From Pseudo-nitzschia pungens (lineage: Eukaryota > Bacillariophyta > Bacillariophyceae > Bacillariales > Bacillariaceae): a stretch of DNA of 64,000 nucleotides. Under the pieces are notes generated by a model, which made no database searches, was not told where the DNA came from, and saw nothing but the letters and a program-made list of their open reading frames with translations. The DNA lies in assembly GCA_037355855.1 (NCBI GenBank), contig CM074767.1, positions 2,170,001 to 2,234,000 of the forward strand. The letters are read 5' to 3'. Position numbers and translations under genes: made by a program. This document shows positions 40,473 through 52,826 of the stretch, piece by piece. Every line of letters begins with the position of its first letter. The stretch's first letter is position 1.

Positions 40473-40831
40473 CAACCTTTTTTTTTTTTACGAATACTCA
40501 TCATCCACACAAAATACGCAATACGAATAATACAATAGAACCCGGTAGACGTTTCCTCCCTCTATCGCTCTGCGCGGATTGCTTTGTCGTTGCTTCGGAC
40601 TTTTGCTGTTCCACGATCGGAACGGTAAGAAACGAAGAAACCGGATGATTCCGAAAGGGAAAGCAGTCGGCTGCGTTTCGGAAAGAGTTCAATCTACAAA
40701 TATATCTATATACTGTATAATATAATACATACACTTGCAGTCATTCGGAAAACCAAAAGCGATCGATCGATCGAACGAAACAGAACATGTTTTACGCGGT
40801 CGTTACGTTTTGCAATGGCGTGTGTGTGTGT
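40473..40831. other. Convergent 3' intergenic region
   Basis: Between the stops of the PP2C gene (+) and the ankyrin-UBA gene (-). A T9-10 run lies at about 40480 and a TATATCTATATACTGTATAA AT-rich stretch at about 40700-40725. No gene. Confidence 0.55.
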
Positions 40832-43800
40832 CTACCAAATCGATCCCTGCCCGCTGACGTTCGGTAAGCTTGGGTTCCCGACCGCACCGGCGGGCACGCT
40901 GTCCCACAAATTGCTCTTTTTGACGTCGGAACCGCCAAGGGTTCCGTCCCCAAAGAAGGAAGGCTGCAGAGTCGATTCCAGCGAAGGAATGCCCTGGTTA
41001 TCTCCCCAAATGGATGTCGCTCCGGCAGACCTATTTCTAGAAATTGAATTGAGAAGTCTCGAGCCACCAATGTCATCGCTCTCCGCGGAATCGCCTTGCC
41101 CAAATCCAAACGAAATCCCCATTGGGGGCTCTTCCGTCTTTGATCCGCCAACGAAGGAAGTGCTCGGCAAGATTGTACCTCCCGCAGCGGAAGTCATCGA
41201 GGGAGCATTCTCGAACGAATTGGTGAGGCTGGATCCGAGAATGGAACTGTGACCCACTGTTGAACCCCCGTGCTGAGGAAGTATACCGGGTGGAAATCCT
41301 ACACCGTGCGATTCCGAATTCTGAGACCCACTCAGCTCGGTGGAAGTGCTGAAATCTCTTTGCAGGGGTGCGTTCGCGTCAACGATACCCGGTATCGTAA
41401 ACGACGGCACAAATGCCTTGGCCGTGGCTCTGATTTCTCCTTGCCGAGTTTTCACCGAAAATGGATCCCCCCGAGCGTCTTCTGGCACAGACGCTGCCGG
41501 AGGAGGTTTCAAGGGAGCAGCGACCGGCTGGGCCGAATTCGGTGAAAACCCCGGAGGCGGGACGGATGGCTGCGGCGCAAGAGGAACAAATTCCTTTGAC
41601 GAGACCGACATGCCCCTGTTGCTACCAAATGATGATACTGTCTTGTCGTCGTCGATGGAAGTGAAGAAGCTCGACATTGGCAGTGCTGGTTGTTCGCTCG
41701 CTGTCGGTAGCGTGGGAGCTGCCGCGCTTTTGGGCTTTGGCGCCGACTTCTTGGACTGCATGGGAGGAGCGGGAAAGGGCTTTGGGTTGGCAAGAATCGT
41801 TGGAACTCCCCACTTGTTACCAGCTGTTCCCTTTGGTAACTTAGGCTGCTGAGTAGATCCTTTCAATCTCGAAATGGCGTTTCCGGCCGCGGGTGCTCCT
41901 TTGTGAATTCCATTCGGCACACGCGCCTGTGTTCCGGTAACCGGAGCCGACGGGCGAGAGGCATTGTAAAGTTTCTGGGCAACCTGTGCCTTCGCCTTCG
42001 CCTCTTTTTCCTGGCGCGCCTGCTCTCGATTGTTCCATTCCCGGTTTCGACGACGTGCTTCTTCTCGTTTCGTTGCGAGTCTGCGAGCAGTCTCTTCCTG
42101 TTTCCGAGCTGCCTCGAGCTCCTGCTTCCTCTGATCTCTTTCTTGAGACACGCGTGAATCCTCCGTCCGGAACTGAGCACTTTCCTGCCGCTGTCCTTCG
42201 TTCGAATCCGAGTTCTTCGGTGAATCAGTCGTGCTTTCTTCGCTCTCGCCCTGTCCCAAAATCCAGGTTACTAGATCGTCGGCCGTTGCACGATGCGTTC
42301 CGCCGCATGCCTTGACCGCTGCCATGATTTGGTTTTCGTTGAAACCCATCCCCAACAGCGCTGTGACGAGGGGATCTTCTTTCTGTTCCACCTCTATAGA
42401 GTTAGACCGGGCCGAAGCCGAATTGTTTGGATTGCCTCCGGCGGTTCCCGATGTTCTAGATTCCGCGTCTTTTCCGTTCTGTTTTTTCTTCTTTTTCTTT
42501 TTCTTCTTGTTTCGAGACGACGAGGTTTCCGATGGATTCAAATTAGCGTCTCCTGTTTGTGCTTCCGACTCCGTTATGCTGTCTGCTCTATCCTTCGACG
42601 TAATCGGGGCATATCCATGTTTCTCAACGCTCGATAACCTCTGTTGTACACGCTCGAGCTTCTTTAGGAAAAGTCTGCGTTCTTGGTGGTGGTTGAAGAA
42701 GGCATTCGTCATTTCTTGCAGGGCGAGACCGTGTGTCTCTATGACTTCCTCGTAGTTCCCGGCCTGTATACATTGTACCAATTCGCGAGGTGTCAGACCC
42801 CGGCCATCGCTTTCCCTCCATGTATGCGTGACATCTGTCCGGATTGCCAGATTGCTTCCTTTTGCGAGCAAGAGTTCCAAAACCTCGGACGATCCGGACA
42901 CCGCCGCGTAATGCAACGGCGACCATCCGGACTCGTCGCACGTCAGATCCAAAAATGAGCTGGGGATGGGACCTTTGCCCTCGCTCGGCTCGTACATCTC
43001 TACCTTGTCAAAAAGAAGCTGCAAAAACTTTACGTCTCCGTTGAAACACGCGGTGTGGAGGGCTGTTCTGCCCGTCCTGAGTGGCTTGAAGGCCAGCAGT
43101 AGTTCGCTGTGAAGAACGTACTCTGCCAGTCGTAATCTCGCCTCTATCCCTCTCTCTACGTGCGCTCGGTTTTTCGCGACCGAATTGGGCAGGAAGAATT
43201 CCAAGTGGGGTATTATGCACGATGTCGACACGCTCGTTCCGGAAGAATCGTTCTCGGTGCCGTCGCAACTGTTTTTGTTTCTGCCGTGGCTTTGTTCTTC
43301 CATCAACTTCCGCAGCGGTGATTCTTGTAGCAAACCATCCAGTTTTGCAATCTCGTTCGACTGACACGCCGAAACCACTCTGCTCCTCCACGACACTATC
43401 GCTTTTTCCCGTTTTTTCTGGGCCGCCTCCGCCGCTTTCTGGGCCGCCTCTTCCTTTAATTTCGCTTTTCGTCGCTGTTTCTTTTCTCGTTTTTTGGCTG
43501 CCTTTCGCTCCCGCTCGTCCGCCTCGGACGACAGCAGGTGATCGTTGATGGCTACCTGTTCCAGTGATTCCCAGTCTCCGGAAGCAAATTGGGACGCCAG
43601 TTTCGCGGCTTCTTCCTTCTGCTTGCGGTGGTGGAGCAGAAATTCTACCTCCTCGAACGTCAGTTCCCGGTTTTCGAAGGATTCCTCGTCTTCGTCTTCG
43701 TCGTCGTCGTCTTCTTCCGCCGCGGCCATCTGTTCGGCGGCCGCATACGTGCGTCGCAGAGCTTCCCACGATGCTCCGTCGGCAAAGAAACCGGCCGTGG

Positions 43801-44049
43801 CGGCCGCCATGTGATCCGGCATCATGCCCGCGGGAGACGCACCGCTGGCCGCGGCCGCCATTGCGGCGAGAGACGACGCGTCCATTGGATTGGCTCCAAA
43901 GCTAAACACGGGGCCGCCGGCGACGCCGGCGACGCCACTGATGCCGCCACCATTCTTGTGAGACGATCCCGGATGGGCACCCGACCCCCTTCTCGAATCG
44001 CTGTTGTTTCCGTTGCTGTAACCCCCCGAAGCGTTCCCGCCTTTGCTCC

Positions 44050-44080
<31 letters not shown>

Positions 44081-44767
44081 CATGGACATGCCCATGATCT
44101 CCACAAACATGCTCATGAGTGCCTTCATTTCCGCCTCGGTGCACGGCAGGCCGTGTTTGTTTCGAAATGTTTTTTGACCCGCCGCGGCCGCCGCCGCCTT
44201 TTCTTTCAATGCCTCCAGGTCTAGGTCCCCAAAACTGACGCTGCCACAGTTGCCGACACCGCCCATCATTGCTGCCATGCTAGCCGCTGCAGCCGCGGGT
44301 GATGGATTGCTGCTGTGGATGTTGTTGATGTTGCTGTTGTTGTTGTTGTGGATGTTGATGCCGGCGCTGTTTCTGTGCTTGGCTTTTCCACCGCTCGCGC
44401 CCGACGAGGAGGGAGGCCTCGACGGACCGAAGGAAATCTTAACCTCGGTCCCGCCCCTTCCCGTGGTTCGTTTTTCCACGGACGAAATTCGTTTAAAGTT
44501 GTTCTGGGCCGCTGCTCTGTCGCTTTGTTGGAGACGCTCGATGTACTTGCTAGCGGTTTCGGTGTCGGTTTCCGATCGATCCATGTTCGTGCCGAGACTG
44601 ATGTTGGATGTGGAAGAATGGTTGCCGTTGCTGCTATTGTTTTTGCTGTTGCAATTGCTATTGTTGTTGCTGCTATTGTTGCTGCTGTTGCTACTGCTGT
44701 TCCCGCTCGAGAAAATTGTTGGGGCCGAAACCTTGCGTTTTTTCCCGCTGCTGGTCGTGGCTGCCAT
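40832..44767 (-). CDS. Ankyrin-repeat and UBA-domain protein
   Basis: A single frame of about 1311 residues from the ATG at 44767. The first ~180 residues are Asn/Ser-rich low complexity, and a second Asn/Gly-rich stretch with poly-Asn near residue 230-240 follows. An acidic run (EEDDDDEDEDEES) precedes a Lys/Glu/Ala-rich helix near 430-460. Ankyrin repeats lie about 565-685 (GRTALHTACFNGDVKFLQLL; GWSPLHYAAVSGSSEVLELL; GLTPRELVQ). A UBA domain follows a poly-Lys tract at about 796-840 (LVTALLGMGFNENQIMAAV, the MGF loop that contacts ubiquitin). A charged coiled coil and a long Pro/Ser-rich tail complete it. The architecture suggests an adaptor that binds ubiquitin or ubiquitinated cargo. Family-level orthology is not assigned. 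Confidence 0.85.
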
Positions 44768-44948
44768 CGATCCCACCGAACAACTCGATGCTCCAACCGG
44801 TCAAGAAGAATGAATCGAATCGAATCCCCCCGCTCCGTTAGTTTCGGTTTCCGTTTCCGCTTTCGAACGAAAAACTATTGATTCTTCGTTGTCCGTTCTC
44901 GCAAAGACCAACCGGCGCTGTATCCTTGGCCGATCGATCGATCGACGC

Positions 44949-44979
<31 letters not shown>

Positions 44980-46410
44980 TTACTATCGTTTCCCTTCGAG
45001 ACGCTGCCAAACTGTGATGCCTGTTGCCGCGTGTGATATTATTATAGTATTGTTCCGCTTCGAAAGAGTACGCGCAGCCGTGATCTATCCGTGCGGTGTA
45101 AGTCTCTCTTCTGTGTTGTACGGTACCGTATTCGCGAACTGCTGTAATCGTAATTAGTAATTGCGCTAATCCACTCGTTCGTCTCATGTGCCAGTGACGA
45201 CGGAAGGGTGAAGAGAGCCGTGGTGAGTGTGAGTCGGATGATGTTATTATTTTTTTTTATTGTCACTCCCAATACGGTGAAGTATCAGTTTTTGTTTATT
45301 GTTCAATAATTAAAAGCAACAAAGAACACGGCGAGCAAACAAACAAACCAACCAACAAACAAACAAACAAACCAACCAACATACGTCTGTCTGCTTGCAG
45401 GACAGACAGGCTTGCGTTGACGGGGACGGATTTCGGGAGGCGCAAGCAACATCACGGGGGCCCAGCTTGCCTGGCCGGACCAAGTTACGGTAACCTTATT
45501 ACCTTACCGAACAACTAATCTTACTGTAACCGCACAAACTTATGGAAAAATCAGGAAATAATAATACTGCGATTTTGGGTTTGTTTGTTTGTTTTCTCGT
45601 TGTTTTTTGGAAGTTTTTACGGCGCCGGACGGATCACCCCCATCGGTTTGAAATTTAGGGGGGCAACCGAATTGTTTGCGGAACGATAGGGTGCAGTGAC
45701 GCTCGGCCTATCCTATTACTGGGATCCGTAGAAGTCCACGTCGTTTCTCCCCCGAATTCGATGTTGGTGCGAAACAGAAGCGTGTGACGTCAACCAACAG
45801 CTCGATCGACGGTTTCGCTGATCGCCGCCGCGAGCGCCAAAAGTGCGTGCCTCGATTGATTGTTGATTGTTGAGATTGATGCATCGTTTTGATTGATGAT
45901 TGATGTGACACGATTGGATTGGGCTGTCATCAGAACAAGAAATTCCAATCTCGAAAAAATAAATAATACTACCACGAAGGAATGAATGCATCGTATCTCG
46001 GACGATCCGATGCCGTCGTCGAACTCGGCGGTTCGAAAAATTACTATTTTGATGATTCGATTCGACTCGACTCGACTCGACTCGACTCGACTCGACTCCT
46101 CTCGCCTTCAGACTCACTCCTAATGATCGTCTGATTCCGTCAATGTCGACGATCGCGAAATTTCTTGGGAAACGCTAAAAGTTCTTGTACATCGTTGCCA
46201 CACTTGTAGTTGATTGTGCCAACAAAGCATTGTTGTTGTATGCGTTGTATGTGATATTCCATCTCGTACACGCAAGGTTACCTACCGCAAAGCGCAAACA
46301 ACAACATCATCATGACACACGTCCGCGACGACGACGAAGATGCTTCGGGAGGCGGTCGTCTCCGGGATCGGATCTCGCTTGCCCGGCGCGAGACGAAAAC
46401 ACCATTGGCA
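44768..46410. other. 1.6-kb divergent promoter region
   Basis: Separates the 5' ends of the ankyrin-UBA gene (-) and the patatin gene (+). Notable tracts: (CTG)n at 44949-44974, (AAAC)n at 45337-45373, GTTACGGTAACCTTATTACC at 45484-45503 and (GACTC)n at 46060-46096, the complement of the GAGTC tract near 36.3 kb. No RNA gene or ORF is convincing. Confidence 0.5.
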
Positions 46411-49400
46411 ATGCGCGGGAACGAACGAAAGAGTTCCCGCCGCGAAGTCGTCCTCGTCTTCTTGCTGTTGAGTATCGCTTCTCTCTCGTTCCTCTCGGGA
46501 CAATGCGTGGAAGCCTTTCGCGCCGCTGGCCCGGGGGGGAGGTCGAAACGCAAACAAACACACGAGCGACGGCAAAAGCAACGGAAGCAGCAACAGCAAC
46601 AGCAACAGCAACAGTCCAATGCGTTGGCATTCCAAACGTGGGCGGCATCGGGAGCCACAACCACAACCACAACCACAACCACAACCACAACCACGACGCG
46701 ATTGAATGTTGTCCCTCTCAAAGACAAGAACGCCGCCAGCAACAGCAACAGCAACAGCAAAGACGACGTCAAGAGAGACGAATCCGCGACAAACGTGGCG
46801 GCGAACAACAGCACCGCCGGTGGCAACGGTCAGTTCTTGATAAACTTCAATGCCTCGGCATCGATAGGCTCCCTGCTCATGCAGATGCAAAAGAAAGAAG
46901 CCGAACTCAAACAACTCAACAAATCGGCGTCGCTGCTGCTCAGCGAGGACCAGGCTCTGAAATTGGACGGCGACCCGGCTTTTTACCGAAGCGAAAGGGC
47001 CACCACCGTTGGCATGCCCGGCGAAGCAACAAAAGCAGCAACAAAAGCAGCAACAGCAAGCCCCAAGAACGACCTCTTCTCGTGGATTCGAAAGACGGAC
47101 GGAGATGCCAGAAACGGCGGCGCCGATGGAGATGCTCCCGGTGCCAATGGCGACGCCGCGGCCCGAACCGGAATGGACGAAGAAATCGCGAGGGAACTGG
47201 ACGCTTCGGTTTCCATTCGCATCACCAATTCGCTGAAGGATGTCGCGCTGATTGGACCTCCCGAAATCTACCGAGCGACTCCGAGAACCGACGACACCGC
47301 GCGGGCCCCGACCCAACCGGGTTTCGGGGACGAGGAAAGCACCCCGGAAACGGGCGGCGGCGGAAGGGATGCCGGCGACGGAGACAATCTCCCCCGTCTC
47401 AGTCGAGCGGAGCATTACGACGGACGGATCGGGAGGGACATGCGCCACCTCGCGGTCTCGATCGCTTCGTGCATCGATAGCGTGGAAGAATGGCAATTGT
47501 TTTGTCGGCAAACCACGGGCGGACTGGAACCGCTCATCGAGTGCATCCGGGAGGGCGCGAGATCGATTCGGGAGGGAAGTTCGTCGTCGTCGTCGTCGTC
47601 ACCGAATCCGAGAGCCGTCACCGGCAGCACCTACAAGAGCGGATTTTCGAGCAGGGAAGAAAACTTCCAGGCGGCTTCCAGCGCTTGCCGGGCCATTCGG
47701 GATTTGTGCGCCATTTCGCTGGATCTGGCGTCGGTCATCACCGACGGACTCTTGAGGGCGAACGCGGCCTACAAAGCCAGCGGAGAGCACACGCTGATGG
47801 ACGATCTGTGCACGATTCTGCGCCACGACGACGAGCTGTCGGATCTGCACCACCAACTGACGGACAAGGCAACCCCGAAGAGAAAACGTCGTCGGCGGTT
47901 GCTTTCGATTCGGCGGCGGCGCAACAAAAAACAGGAAGAACAACAGGAACGAGAACGGGAACGGGAAACGACGACACCACCACCTCGCGCGTACGACGAC
48001 GAATCCGGGTCGTCGAAGTCGAGCAAGTGGCCGATGGCGATTTTCCGGGAGCGGAGAGAAGCGCGTCTGCGATGGAAATTGTACGTCACGCAACTCCTGT
48101 TGGCCATGACCTGCGCGAGCGACTGCGCCGTGGACGCGATACGATCCACCGATGGACTCCGGGACGTGCTGCTGGTCTATTCGTCGTACGCTCGCAAGGA
48201 ACGCCGGCGGAGATGGATGCGACTCCCGGGGGAAATGATCAAGTCGATGTGGCTCGAGACGCGAACGCGAACGCGGAGGCGGAGGCGTCGACGAAAGGAT
48301 TCCGATTCGGATTCCGATTCGTCGTTTCCCGACCCGCGGGAACCCGCGGAACGCCGCCGCAGCCAACCCTTTATCGAGGCGGCGTCTCTGAAAGACAACC
48401 TCAAGGGGAGAATCAAGGGAACGGCGAACCAGGTGTTGGCCGCGATCGGGTACAACGAGTGGGTGCCCAAGATTCCGGGGCAAAAGGGACTGAGGTGAGT
48501 TCTCCGGAGCGAAGCGAATGCCGTTTCGATTCTGGGATCGAATGCGTTGAAAAATAGTGGGAAAAAAAAACGACTCAACAATATGTGTCGACATGAACTG
48601 CATTCTTCTCAAACCCAACCAACCTGAACCGCATGTGCGCATTTTCTGATCCGCAGGATATTGTGTCTCGACGGGGGAGGATCACGGGGAATGACGTCCG
48701 TTGTGGCCATGAAATGCCTCGTAGATTCTTTGGGTGGAATGGAAGTCGCCGACTGTTTCGACCTGGTGGTTGGAACGAGTACCGGTGCCATCATCGCGTT
48801 CCTCGTGGGGTTGAATCGCGAGACGAGCGAGCAGGCCGTGGAGCGTTACGACGTCTTGATCGAAAAGATCTTCACCAAGAGTGCCTTTAGCACGCCGATG
48901 CTCCTGTTCACTACGGCGTCCTACGATGAATCTCCGTTCATGAACGTGCTCACCGACATCCTGAAGGACAACACCATGCTCGACAGCCGAGCGAACCCCG
49001 CGGTTCCTCTCGTATTCGCCGTCACGTCAAAAATGTCCTCCAACCCCACCCACGTTGCGCTGTTCCGAAACTACAACTACAACGGTGGGGAATTGCCGGA
49101 TCCCTTCATGATAAATCCGAACGATGCCAGAGAAAATCTTGGCTTGCTGCTGGAGAACGAACCGAGAATGATCCGAATGAATGACTACCCGAAAAAGAAA
49201 GAAGTTCTGCAGTCTGCTCCCGGAACCGTAACGCCGGACAACGGGTCTCGACACCCGGTGAGTTTTCGTTTTTGATACCTTTTCCTCTCGTGCGCCGCCG
49301 AAGCGATAGAAGCACAGACAGTACGTGTAGATACAATCGGACTCACCCATTTTATTCGGAACGAAAACTGCTACACGTAGGGATCCTTTCGCGTGCTGCA

Positions 49401-50226
49401 AAAATATGCGCTGCGTGCCTCCACGGCAGCTCCGACCGTCTTCAAACCCGTTTTGATGGGTGGTGAAATGTATTGCGATGGAGGAATCGTTGGTGAGTTT
49501 TCGAATTCCGGATTGCGTGTACGTACGTGCAGTCATTGTTGGCTTTGGTTTTGTACGACAATTGTCTCGTTGGACGTGATCTGAAACACCGTTTCGAAAC
49601 CGCTTTCGCGTGCACCGTGTGTTTGCAGCAAGCAATCCTTCCGCGATTGCCATTCACGAAGCTCGAACAATCTTTCCCGATGTACCAATCGAATTGGTCG
49701 TGTCGATTGGAACGGGAGGTTTCAAGGAACAGAAATCGGAACCGCGAATCGGATGGGACGGAATCATTGGCCAAATCATAAATTCCGCAACGGACGGAGA
49801 ACAAATCCATCACATACTGGAAGACGTTCTGGGCGACGGGACAACCGCTCAGGGCAAGGCATCGGTGTCGAATACTTGCTACATGCGGTTCAACCCGACT
49901 CTCGGCATGCCCGATGAATTCCCTATTGGTAAGCCTCTGGAATCAAATTTCAATCCGTCACCATCAACCCCGTAGTGTTGCTGATGGTGCTGTTCAACTC
50001 TACGATCGTGGTATCGTATGAATGGCTCTCATGGTTTGTGCACTCTTGTTTCTCTTCGTTCGTCTTCATCGTTTCGTTTTCAACACCAGATGTTACTGAC
50101 CCTGGTAAGCTACAACAAATAAAGACAATAACAAAAGCGTACATGGATGAGCCAGAGCAACAACAAAAACTACAGGCATTGTCGGATATTCTGAAAGGTC
50201 GGGGCACCAACAGATTGCAGAAGTGA
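46411..50226 (+). CDS. Patatin-like phospholipase, plastid-type signal
   Basis: Five exons: 46411-48494, 48657-49257, 49381-49492, 49629-49928 and 50090-50226, all GT-AG, about 1077 residues. An ATG at 46312 would add 33 residues, but the ATG at 46411 starts a clean signal peptide ending ...GQCVEA|FRAAG (Phe at +1, plastid-type). Exon 1 encodes low-complexity Gln/Thr tracts, then a helical region (about 330-560) that may be armadillo-like. The catalytic domain starts with exon 2: DGGGSRG oxyanion loop, GTSTG with the nucleophilic Ser, and YCDGGIVASNPSAIAIHEA with the catalytic Asp (DGG), reconstructed across intron 3. Patatins are Ser-Asp dyad acyl hydrolases acting on membrane or storage lipids. 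Motifs are complete, so activity is expected; a role in plastid lipid turnover is an inference from the signal. Confidence 0.9.
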
Positions 50227-51078
50227 CAAAGCACCAGTGTTAACAAACCGTCCACCGAATGATCAGAAAGCATCGTGACGCATCGAAGAAGTGCGTCCTA
50301 CCGAATTTCCTTTAAAAGTAGCAATAATACTGAGAACAATAAAGTCAACAACAAGTGACAACGGGCCAACTTTTGAAGTAACATTAACAGCATATTGACT
50401 TATGAAACAATACTGACGAACTGTTAAAATCATAGTAATGAATCAAAACACTAGTAGTATTTTAACAAGAATTTCCTTGGCGGTGGGAAAAATTTTGATT
50501 TGTTGAAACTACTCCGAAGTTAATGACACTGCTGGTCAATCAATAGATGGATTGCAAAGAATAAGTAGTAGTACTTTAGAATTAGTAGTTTGAGATGATA
50601 TATCATGCGTGTTGATTAGCTAAATAAATGATCATCTAGTCACCATACAAAGAACAAAAGCAAAAAAACAACAAGAGATAATGACAATGATGTCCTTTCG
50701 TTGGATTTCTGATCTTGCTGGTGGGTACGGTAGTAGGGTTGAACTTAGAGTAATATTGCTGAACTCCTCTGGTAAGTACTCTACCACTAGTAGTATTCTT
50801 GCTGTTTCAATACTGGTTGGGTCACAGGTGCTGTCATGCTGGTAGTCTGCGAAGAATCATGATTTACCTAGCTGCTTATCCGTTGCACTGCGTTCAACAA
50901 CATCCAAACATTTTGGTTCCAGATCAAATAATTAGATGCTGAACGTCAGCGTGTTACGTACACTACGAAGTTTCTCGTACAATCATGAAACGCGAATCAA
51001 TCCTCCGATCTCATTTTCTGTTTTGAAACAGAAAATCGATCTCCAACGGTGAACGGTGACGGCAACCAAGCTTTGAAG
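50227..51078. other. Intergenic region between patatin and PP2C genes
   Basis: The 5' part is the presumed 3' UTR of the patatin gene (AT-rich). TAGTAG-type short runs occur near 50566 and 50791. The right end is the promoter and leader of the second PP2C gene. No gene recognised. Confidence 0.5.
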
Positions 51079-52671
51079 ATGGTTTTTCAAACGAAGCTGT
51101 TGGTGTCGGATCGAAATGTCAGATACATCCGCGCCTTCTTTGTGCTCCTGATTAGCGTTAGTCTTCAGGTACTTGCGAAAGCAGAGTGTTTTACCTTCGG
51201 TTGTCCGCTCACAGCGGTCGATATCCTGTTTGACGATTCCACCAGAGAAGCACTGTCCGTTTTGCGGCAAACTCAACCGAGAAGAAGCCATGGCGACGAA
51301 GGTGCGGGCGGGGAACGTTCCAACGACGAACATTTGTTGGTGAAGAGAAAGCAAGCTCTGTCGAAGCTGCAAGTGGCTGGTGATAGTTCCAAGACCACTC
51401 TTACTTTGCGGGGATTCAAGGGCGGAAACATAAACGATCAAATCAATCAAGATCGAGCAATGGTTGTTTCACCAATGGATATACTCCCCGATTCATCGAA
51501 GCCAAAACCAATGGCTCAGCTGTTAGGAGTCTTCGACGGACACGGCAGGGGAGGAGAAAAAACATCACAGTACGCGGTAGAACAAATCCCTTCTCTACTG
51601 GCAACAAAATTGGCCGCTATATTTTTGGATGAAGATGAGGGAGAAACGGGAAAGCAAGAAATAGTTCATGGCGACAGAGACTCTGAGGTCGTACAGGCTC
51701 TGAAAGAAACGTTTATCGACGTTGACGAAAACGATCCAACCCGCGGAGACGCAGGATGCACAGCAACTGTGGTGCTGCGACTGGGACAAAAATTATTCGT
51801 TGCCAATTCGGGAGACAGGTATGTACGGTGTAGTTTATGCTTCATAACGTAGTGAATTGTTCGATTACGATTGATTGGACACCGAGCCCGATAACCCCTG
51901 ACGAATTTATCTATGAATCAAATAGCGTGAGCTTCATCGGAGTTTATTTTGGAAATAAATCGGTGTCACCTCCAACACAGAATCAAGTTCAAATTGTGTA
52001 TCAATCTAGAGAAGACAAACCAAATTTACCGGAAGAGAAAGCTCGGATCGTTGCAGCGGGAGGATATGTCCACATTCCACCTGATAGCAATGGGGACGTT
52101 CCACGAGCTTATTTCATTGATGAAAATGGACGAGCGAGATACGGTTTGGCGATGAGTCGGAGTCTGGGAGATTGGAAAGTAAAAGGAGTAACGTAAGTTG
52201 CAAACCATCGTTGCCTTCCACTCTTGTTATGGATTGAATGGTGTCAAGTAATTTCATTCAATACACTCAACATAGCGTTTCTGGCTTGTATGCAGTGCTG
52301 AACCAATTGTGGATATACTTGACTTGGACGAGACTGTCCAAATGGCCTTGAGCACTTACGCCAAGACTTGTGGTAGTACAATCGATGATGACGATACCAA
52401 AGACGAAAAAAATGGATATTGCGATGCACTGGATAAAAGTGATGTTCACATTTTCGCAACCTCGATTTCGGATGGTATGATGGATTATTTGAGTCCGAGT
52501 GATATCGGGCAAGCCTTGGCTGCGGCCTTCTTTGACCCAGAAAGCGATGTGCACCCGCATTCAGCAGCTGAGAATCTGATCATCAACGCTGCGAAGGGAT
52601 GGGATGGAGAATTCCGAGGAGAATACAGAGACGATATTGCAATAGCTTCCTTCATTGTTCCACTCAAGTGA
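51079..52671 (+). CDS. PP2C-family protein phosphatase with N-terminal signal or anchor
   Basis: Three exons: 51079-51818, 51926-52192 and 52296-52671, with introns of 107 and 103 bp (GTATGT..ATAG; GTAAGT..GCAG), about 460 residues. The ATG at 51079 is the first in frame and precedes a hydrophobic segment (YIRAFFVLLISVSLQVLA), so the protein is probably secreted, ER-routed or membrane-bound; plastid delivery is unclear. Motifs: INQDRAMVV, VFDGHGRGG (about 151-159), GCTATVVL, NSGDS split by intron 1, LAMSRSLGDW just before intron 2, SISDGMMDY and YRDDIAIA. All metal-ligand Asp positions are present. It resembles the 38955-40472 phosphatase along its length but is AT-richer and has introns, so the duplication is old. 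Confidence 0.9.
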
Positions 52672-52826
52672 GAATCAACGAAGTATAGAGTGTCTAAAGT
52701 AGAACGGGTTCAGATAGATTCTTTTTCTGTATGATTGTTCGATTGAAATGAAAGAATTACTTTTACTCGGAGCTCGAAGCTTAGTTCGTGCCATTACGTG
52801 AACAAGAAACGAGTGAAAAGTCATGT

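Noticed and set aside
38877..40475. 532-codon minus-strand frame opposite the PP2C gene
   Set aside because: Antisense shadow; the plus strand contains all PP2C motifs in order.
46312..46410. Upstream ATG of the patatin gene
   Set aside because: Would place 33 acidic/basic residues before the signal peptide; the ATG at 46411 gives a normal signal. Not excluded without transcript data.
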